Source: Pseudoxanthomonas sp. PXM02 (lineage in GTDB: Bacteria; Pseudomonadota; Gammaproteobacteria; Xanthomonadales; Xanthomonadaceae). From it: a stretch of 64,000 nucleotides of DNA. The notes beneath the pieces were generated by a model, which was not told the origin of the DNA, searched no databases, and saw nothing but the letters and a program-made list of their open reading frames with translations. The translations under genes and the position numbers were made by a program. Where the stretch lies: positions 1,086,672 through 1,150,671 of the forward strand of contig NZ_JACVAK010000002.1 of NCBI RefSeq assembly GCF_014851805.1, written 5' to 3'. Below, piece after piece: positions 61,255 to 64,000 of this stretch. How positions within the stretch are numbered: the first letter of the stretch is position 1; each line of letters starts with the position of its first letter.

Positions 61255-61473
61255 TCACCTTGCTCGAAACGCTCGCCGCTTTGCAGGAATGCCATGAGCC
61301 TGCTCCCTGATCCCTTCCAGCATAACCAGACGCTTGAAGAATGACTTTCGGCCCTGAGATGTACCGCCGTTCTCGTAGCCCCAAAGGCAACGGCCAATCT
61401 CATGGTTGAGCTCGCCCAGAGGCAACGCCGCCAGCAACTCTGGATCTTGCTCTTTGATGATTGGAGTTGTCAT
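61255..61473 (-). CDS. Cassette 1 gene, hypothetical
   Basis: 72 residues, soluble, beginning MTTPIIKEQDPELLAALPLG and containing GRCLWGYENGGTSQGRKSFF, then a basic C-terminus (AKRRAFRAR). The start codon is ten bases from the core of attC site 2, whose GTTAGGTGTGC may act as the ribosome site (AGG 8 nt upstream). No family recognised. It is the most distal cassette, hence expected to be one of the oldest, or the end of a deletion. An alternative reading frame that ends in the attC (NNSLKPTPLRGAA) is considered a shadow. Confidence 0.5.
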   Translation of the reverse strand: MTTPIIKEQDPELLAALPLGELNHEIGRCLWGYENGGTSQGRKSFFKRLVMLEGIREQAHGIPAKRRAFRAR

Positions 61474-61488
61474 TGCACACCTAACGCC

Positions 61489-61591
61489 TGAGCTAAGCCG
61501 GCCTGCGTAAGTGGCCGGCGATAGGCGCTAGCGTAGTGCCGAGCGCACAGAGCCGCCACGAAGCAGGTTCGGCTTGAACGAATTGTTAGCA
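61489..61591 (-). other. attC site 2 (long variant, 103 bp)
   Basis: Ends ACCTAAC (61489-61495) and GTTAGCA (61585-61591), with the usual inner arms. The variable middle is about 70 bp, unlike the short 15-bp hairpins of the others, and itself has a GGCCGGCGATAGGCGC-rich imperfect fold. Confidence 0.85.
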
Positions 61592-61592
61592 G

Positions 61593-61838
61593 TCACGCGT
61601 CTGAGATCGAACTGAAGACAGTGACATGCGGAGATTGCTCAAATCCTTGCTGCCGGTCAGCCAAATGCTCATGGCCGCAGGCCGCACCCATTTGCTCCAT
61701 CTTGTCCGCAGTTGCAGCAAGGAATGCCGACAACTTCCGGATTTCGTCCGGCGCAGCGGTGATCGTGATCTCTGCGAGATCCAGGTGTTGAACGTCTTCC
61801 GGCGTAAGTCCGTTTTCGCTGTAACCGGTGATCTTCAT
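61593..61838 (-). CDS. Cassette 2 gene, Imm32-like immunity protein
   Basis: 81 residues: MKITGYSENGLTPEDVQHLD, then AEITITAAPDEIRKLSAFLA, ATADKMEQMGAACGHEHL and FEQSPHVTVF. The order T-I-T-A-A-x-x-E-I-R-x-L-x-x-F-L, then H-E-H-L, then a hydrophobic end strand resembles Imm32 of polymorphic-toxin immunity proteins. The gene starts eight bases from attC 3 and its stop is within two bases of attC 2, so the cassette holds nothing else. No cognate toxin is present. Confidence 0.6.
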   Translation of the reverse strand: MKITGYSENGLTPEDVQHLDLAEITITAAPDEIRKLSAFLAATADKMEQMGAACGHEHLADRQQGFEQSPHVTVFSSISDA

Positions 61839-61846
61839 TGAGTGAC

Positions 61847-61906
61847 TGCTAACGCCTGAATTAAGCCGACCCGCGAAGCGGGTTCGGCTTGAATGAATTG
61901 TTAGGC
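61847..61906 (-). other. attC site 3
   Basis: TGCTAAC (61847-61853) to GTTAGGC (61900-61906), inner arms AAGCCG and CGGCTT around CCCGCGAAGCGGG. TGCTAAC complements the GTTAGCA of attC 2, as expected if that cassette was inserted as a unit. Confidence 0.95.
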
Positions 61907-62122
61907 CCCAAGCCTGACGGCCGAATCAAGATCGGGACTGCCCAAGGCCTGGGCCAATGCTAGCGCATTGGGACGAATCCAATCCGGTGAATCCTTGTCA
62001 AAGGGTGCTGGGAGTCCGCTCTTATGGAACAAATCGTGCCCCTCGGGCCAACGGTTTGGTTCGGCAGCCATCGTATCCAGAGCCAGTAAAGTCTCGCGGT
62101 CTTTGCAACGCGGCATAAACAA
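61901..62122 (-). CDS. Cassette 3 gene, hypothetical, possibly frameshifted
   Basis: The 73-residue frame from TTG 62122 (or ATG 62116) reads MPRCKDRETLLALDTMAAEP and NRWPEGHDLFHKSGLPAPFD, ending at TAA inside the attC core. The frame is open up to attC 4 without a start that follows a ribosome site. An ATG eight bases after the attC 4 core (62171) opens the neighbouring frame (MATATQTAAEIQ). So the intact protein may have begun there, with a one-base shift joining the frames near 62135-62145. No family recognised. Confidence 0.42.
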   Translation of the reverse strand: MFMPRCKDRETLLALDTMAAEPNRWPEGHDLFHKSGLPAPFDKDSPDWIRPNALALAQALGSPDLDSAVRLGA

Positions 62123-62175
62123 CCAAACGAGATCGTTGGATCTCCGCTGCAGTTTGCGTTGCTGTCGCCATTGGG

Positions 62176-62235
62176 GCCTAACGCCTGAGTTAACCCGGCC
62201 CGCGAAGCGGGTTCGGCTTGAATGAATTGTTAGGG
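62176..62235 (-). other. attC site 4
   Basis: GCCTAAC (62176-62182) to GTTAGGG (62229-62235). The hairpin arm reads TTAACCCGG instead of TTAAGCCG, a small difference from the other sites. Confidence 0.93.
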
Positions 62236-62538
62236 CTCAACTGCCGCATCCAGGCTCACCCCACAGAATGGACAGTAGTCAATTTTCTGCCTGCCCAGCA
62301 TTGGCTTAAGCGGCAACGACCACTCGATTCGATTTGAGCAGCGCGGGCAGCGAATACTCCACATTAGCGCCAGGCCGGAGATGGCGATGCCACAGAAGCC
62401 CGCGAGCGCTGTCCATTGGCGCCAGCCAAGTATGGCTTGGCTAGTGACCAGCAGCGGTATCACCACGAACGCTACTGATACTGACGCAAATCCTAGCCAG
62501 ATCCGCTTCTTGCGCCGCAACTGCTCGCGAATTGTCAT
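62230..62538 (-). CDS. Cassette 4 gene, zinc-ribbon membrane protein
   Basis: 102 residues: a basic start MTIREQLRRKKRIW, two helices (about 14-32 and 40-60), then a C-terminal CPRC ... CPFC pair (in IRCPRCSNRIEW and IDYCPFCGVSLD) that should bind zinc. The start is five bases from the core of attC 5, with AGGA just upstream; the TAA stop lies in the attC 4 core. Zinc-ribbon membrane proteins occur in cassette arrays, but no function is known for this one. Confidence 0.6.
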   Translation of the reverse strand: MTIREQLRRKKRIWLGFASVSVAFVVIPLLVTSQAILGWRQWTALAGFCGIAISGLALMWSIRCPRCSNRIEWSLPLKPMLGRQKIDYCPFCGVSLDAAVEP

Positions 62539-62542
62539 TGAG

Positions 62543-62602
62543 TCCTAACACCTTAGTTAAGCCGACCCGCGAAGCGGGTTCGGCTTGAATGAATTGTTAG
62601 GT
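62543..62602 (-). other. attC site 5
   Basis: TCCTAAC (62543-62549) to GTTAGGT (62596-62602), with the outer arm ACCTTAGTTAAGCCG differing slightly from the shared CGCCTGAATTAAGCCG. The first base, T, departs from RYYYAAC. Confidence 0.93.
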
Positions 62603-63028
62603 GCCAACCAGATTGCCCGGCACCACGATGGACGTACCAAACATTACACCGGAGAGCTGGGTTGCTGCAGCCAGGGCCCGCAGCGGACCGGGAAGATCGG
62701 AAAGACCTAGTGGGGTCTTCGGGCGACTCTGCAACTCGTACCCGCCTAAGTACTGCCGGGTAGTGCGATGGACGTCAGACCAGTCATAGGCAAAGAGACC
62801 TCGCTTGGAGAGGGTCACAAAGTCGTCCGGCCGAGAAAGAGTCACGAGCAGATCCACGCTGGATACTTCCGGCAATGAAAGGACAAGCTCCTCGACGGCA
62901 TGTGCGGAGACGAGCGCTGTGGTTGGAATCGGCCCCTCGCCGCCGGTTGTAAAGATTGCTACTTGCCCAATGGCATCAATGGCGAGCCACGCAGCATCAA
63001 CTCCTTGAAGATCGCGGGGTGTAACCAT
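62597..63028 (-). CDS. Cassette 5 gene, hypothetical
   Basis: 143 residues, soluble: MVTPRDLQGVDAAWLAIDAI, a strand-rich middle (VSSVDLLVTLSRPDDFVTLS) and DWSDVHRTTRQYLGGYELQS. ATG 63028 is five bases from the attC 6 core (GTTAGGTGCCT), which may supply the ribosome site; a GTG two codons earlier lies inside the attC. It ends on the TAA of attC 5. No family recognised; the DWSDVHRT region could be checked against integron-cassette collections. Confidence 0.55.
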   Translation of the reverse strand: MVTPRDLQGVDAAWLAIDAIGQVAIFTTGGEGPIPTTALVSAHAVEELVLSLPEVSSVDLLVTLSRPDDFVTLSKRGLFAYDWSDVHRTTRQYLGGYELQSRPKTPLGLSDLPGPLRALAAATQLSGVMFGTSIVVPGNLVGT

Positions 63029-63032
63029 AGGC

Positions 63033-63092
63033 ACCTAACGCCTGAATTAAGCCGCGCCGTGAAGCGGCGTCGGCTTGAATGAATTGTTAGGG
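63033..63092 (-). other. attC site 6
   Basis: ACCTAAC (63033-63039) to GTTAGGG (63086-63092). The hairpin GCGCCGTGAAGCGGCG is distinct from the CCCGCGAAGCGGG of sites 3, 5, 7 and 8. Confidence 0.95.
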
Positions 63093-63093
63093 C

Positions 63094-63453
63094 TCAAAAG
63101 GTGAACCCAATGAATGTGTAGAACCCAGCGCGTCCACCAGTTGGGAAGGTTGCCGACTGAAGCTCACGCTCAAAGCATTGTCCGAGAACGCTTGGTTTGT
63201 TGAGCCATGTTTGTGCGACACGCCCATGGACGTCGAGCCTCATTACTACCTTGAGACCAGATGCTTCTCGAGCTTCCTTTACGCCGCAGTTAGCAAGGGC
63301 CTTGCCCATGGCGTTACCTTGTTTATCGAAGAAGTCAGACTCCTCCTCGCCGTGCAAGGTTGCCTCATCACGCCTAGCAAGTGCCTCAGCTTGCTCGATC
63401 GAGATGTCGCTAGAAGCGAGCTGTAGGAGCGTTGCAATGAGAAGCGCTGACAT
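63094..63453 (-). CDS. Cassette 6 gene, exported-like protein of the 6257/22189 family
   Basis: 119 residues. A hydrophobic start (MSALLIATLLQLASSDI) resembles a signal peptide; then helical EQAEALARRDEATLHGEEES, NAMGKALANCGVKEA, and the C-terminal KVVMRLDVHGRVAQTWLNKP, a Cys in LGQCFEREL, and TGGRAGFYTFIGFTF. The final half follows the plan of chromosomal genes 6257-6631 and 22189-22578. If real, this links a cassette gene to a chromosomal family in the same genome. The TGA stop lies within two bases of attC 6. Confidence 0.6.
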   Translation of the reverse strand: MSALLIATLLQLASSDISIEQAEALARRDEATLHGEEESDFFDKQGNAMGKALANCGVKEAREASGLKVVMRLDVHGRVAQTWLNKPSVLGQCFERELQSATFPTGGRAGFYTFIGFTF

Positions 63454-63463
63454 ATGGTTTGAG

Positions 63464-63523
63464 CCCTAACGCCTGAATTAAGCCGACCCGCGAAGCGGGT
63501 TCGGCTTGAATGAATTGTTAGGC
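63464..63523 (-). other. attC site 7
   Basis: CCCTAAC (63464-63470) to GTTAGGC (63517-63523), with hairpin CCCGCGAAGCGGG. The C in place of R at the first position matches the GTTAGGG of attC 6 by complementarity. Confidence 0.95.
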
Positions 63524-63865
63524 CACGCCCGCAAGGAGCTTGGCGTACAAGGCCTGCCTATCACCATCACTTTGCAGCGATTCGAACCGATCAAGCAAGC
63601 TAAACGAATAGAGCCTTTCATTCATTGTCATGCCGCGAATGACCTCAATCGAGCTTTTCTGGAACGCAGACCACAGTGTAAGAACCTGCTGGTGATCGCT
63701 GTCGGAGCCGATCCAGACGTTGCCGATGTAGCGCTCCATTGTCATGGAAAGCTCGTCGGCCGTAGCCGGACTGTCTTTCCAGGCCGCGAGCTGATCTGCC
63801 ACGCCCTGTACCGCAGGATCAGCTGATACGGCGCGAATTTTCTGTCCTAACTCTTCGAGATTCAT
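63518..63865 (-). CDS. Cassette 7 gene, hypothetical
   Basis: 115 residues, soluble and helical: MNLEELGQKIRAVSADPAVQ, DELSMTMERYIGNVWIGSDS, SIEVIRGMTMNERLYSFSLL. The TAA stop is in the attC 7 core. The ATG at 63865 is eight bases after the attC 8 core, which reads GTTAGGC then CCCGCG. No family recognised. Confidence 0.55.
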   Translation of the reverse strand: MNLEELGQKIRAVSADPAVQGVADQLAAWKDSPATADELSMTMERYIGNVWIGSDSDHQQVLTLWSAFQKSSIEVIRGMTMNERLYSFSLLDRFESLQSDGDRQALYAKLLAGVA

Positions 63866-63872
63866 CGCGGGG

Positions 63873-63932
63873 CCTAACGCCTGAATTAAGCCGACCCGCG
63901 AAGCGGGTTCGGCTTGAATGAATTGTTAGGTG
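63873..63932 (-). other. attC site 8
   Basis: GCCTAAC (63873-63879) to GTTAGGT (63926-63932); hairpin CCCGCGAAGCGGG. It is the rightmost site in the window, proximal to the expected integrase. Confidence 0.95.
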
Positions 63933-64000
63933 TCGCCCGTCCGCCGCTTGGGCTTGCACCCCGTAAACTCTGGACTGTCCGGTTGCAGATTGCGATATGT
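63927..64000 (-). CDS. Cassette 8 gene, 3' fragment (frame uncertain)
   Basis: The last 68 bases belong to a cassette whose start is outside the window. One minus-strand frame ends at TAA in the attC 8 core (63929-63927), as in cassettes 3, 4, 5 and 7, giving a tail VYGCKPKRRTGDT-like reading. A second frame runs into the attC and ends at TAA 63889-63887. The data do not decide between them. Confidence 0.3.

Larger units (their letters stand above)
61165..64000 (-). mobile_element. Chromosomal integron cassette array, distal part
   Basis: Eight attC sites separate seven complete gene cassettes and the 3' end of an eighth. Read on the minus strand each attC has the order CTAACAATTCATTCAAGCCG, a variable hairpin and CGGCTTAATTCAGGCGTTAG, so the genes are transcribed right to left and the integrase would lie right of 64000. 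The array may equally be part of an integrase-less cluster; that cannot be decided here. The variable middle of each site is short, except in the second, which is 103 bp long. Confidence 0.95.

Noticed and set aside
61179..61403. A 74-codon frame that ends inside attC 1 (NNSLKPTPLRGAA)
   Set aside because: The ending is attC sequence read in frame, seen in many cassette arrays; the frame at 61255-61473 has the start near the core.
61165..63932. Regularly spaced near-identical sequences taken as a CRISPR array
   Set aside because: The repeats are about 60 bp, imperfectly palindromic, bounded by GTTRRRY/RYYYAAC cores, and the spacers are genes of 220-430 bp: integron attC sites, not CRISPR.

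Overview
The window reads as a high-GC chromosomal segment of a gammaproteobacterium of the family Xanthomonadaceae (Pseudoxanthomonas / Stenotrophomonas / Lysobacter group). Grounds: a contiguous ccmABCDEFGHI operon, a MetX-type acyltransferase where this family usually has one, an sdhAF4-like gene ahead of sdhCDAB, GC-rich dispersed palindromes typical of the group, and integron attC sites of the kind known from xanthomonad chromosomal integrons. The genus cannot be fixed from the window.

Layout. 0-8 kb: the 3' end of a response regulator, a TetR/VOC gene pair with a perfect operator, an aspartate/glutamate racemase, then a string of small orphan genes (lipoprotein, exported proteins, a Tdi1-type immunity-like protein, membrane peptides, a SnoaL-like protein) and a methyltransferase. 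8-11 kb: tRNA-Leu(CAA), cysteine dioxygenase, MetX and an EEP-family protein whose N-terminus is cut off by an in-frame stop. 11.5-18.3 kb: the whole cytochrome c maturation operon on the minus strand. 18.4-22.6 kb: aminotransferase plus omega-amidase (a transaminase/amidase couple), a 750-bp nested palindromic element, a thioesterase. 22.6-32 kb: PQQ-type sugar dehydrogenase, ABC exporter, RND efflux pair and a LytS/LytTR two-component system. 32-34.3 kb: TRIC-family channel and an ECF41 sigma factor with its carboxymuconolactone decarboxylase target, both preceded by matching ECF41-type promoters.

34.4-53 kb is mostly housekeeping: class I fumarase, GST, ArsC-like protein, phospholipase PldA, cold-shock protein, two glycine-zipper proteins, cytochrome c', TcdA, an exported oxidoreductase fused to an NTF2-like domain, TatD-type hydrolase, glutaryl-CoA dehydrogenase, a fused branched-chain 2-oxoacid dehydrogenase E1, an FMN reductase and a UbiH-family hydroxylase. 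53.6-60.4 kb: YgfZ divergent from an sdhAF4-sdhCDAB-MAPEG-sdhE-ygfX-lolC-lolD cluster, so the respiratory complex is encoded together with its flavinylation and assembly factors.

The right end (61.16-64.0 kb) is the distal end of an integron cassette array: eight attC sites separate seven complete cassettes and part of an eighth. All cassette genes are on the minus strand, so the integrase, if present, should lie beyond the right edge. The last attC has a degenerate core and abuts a 63-bp tandem repeat (3.6 units) rich in nested dyads. One cassette encodes an Imm32-like immunity protein, and another encodes a small secreted-looking protein resembling two chromosomal genes elsewhere in this window. 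The integron tail with its abutting repeat is the most interesting part of the window.
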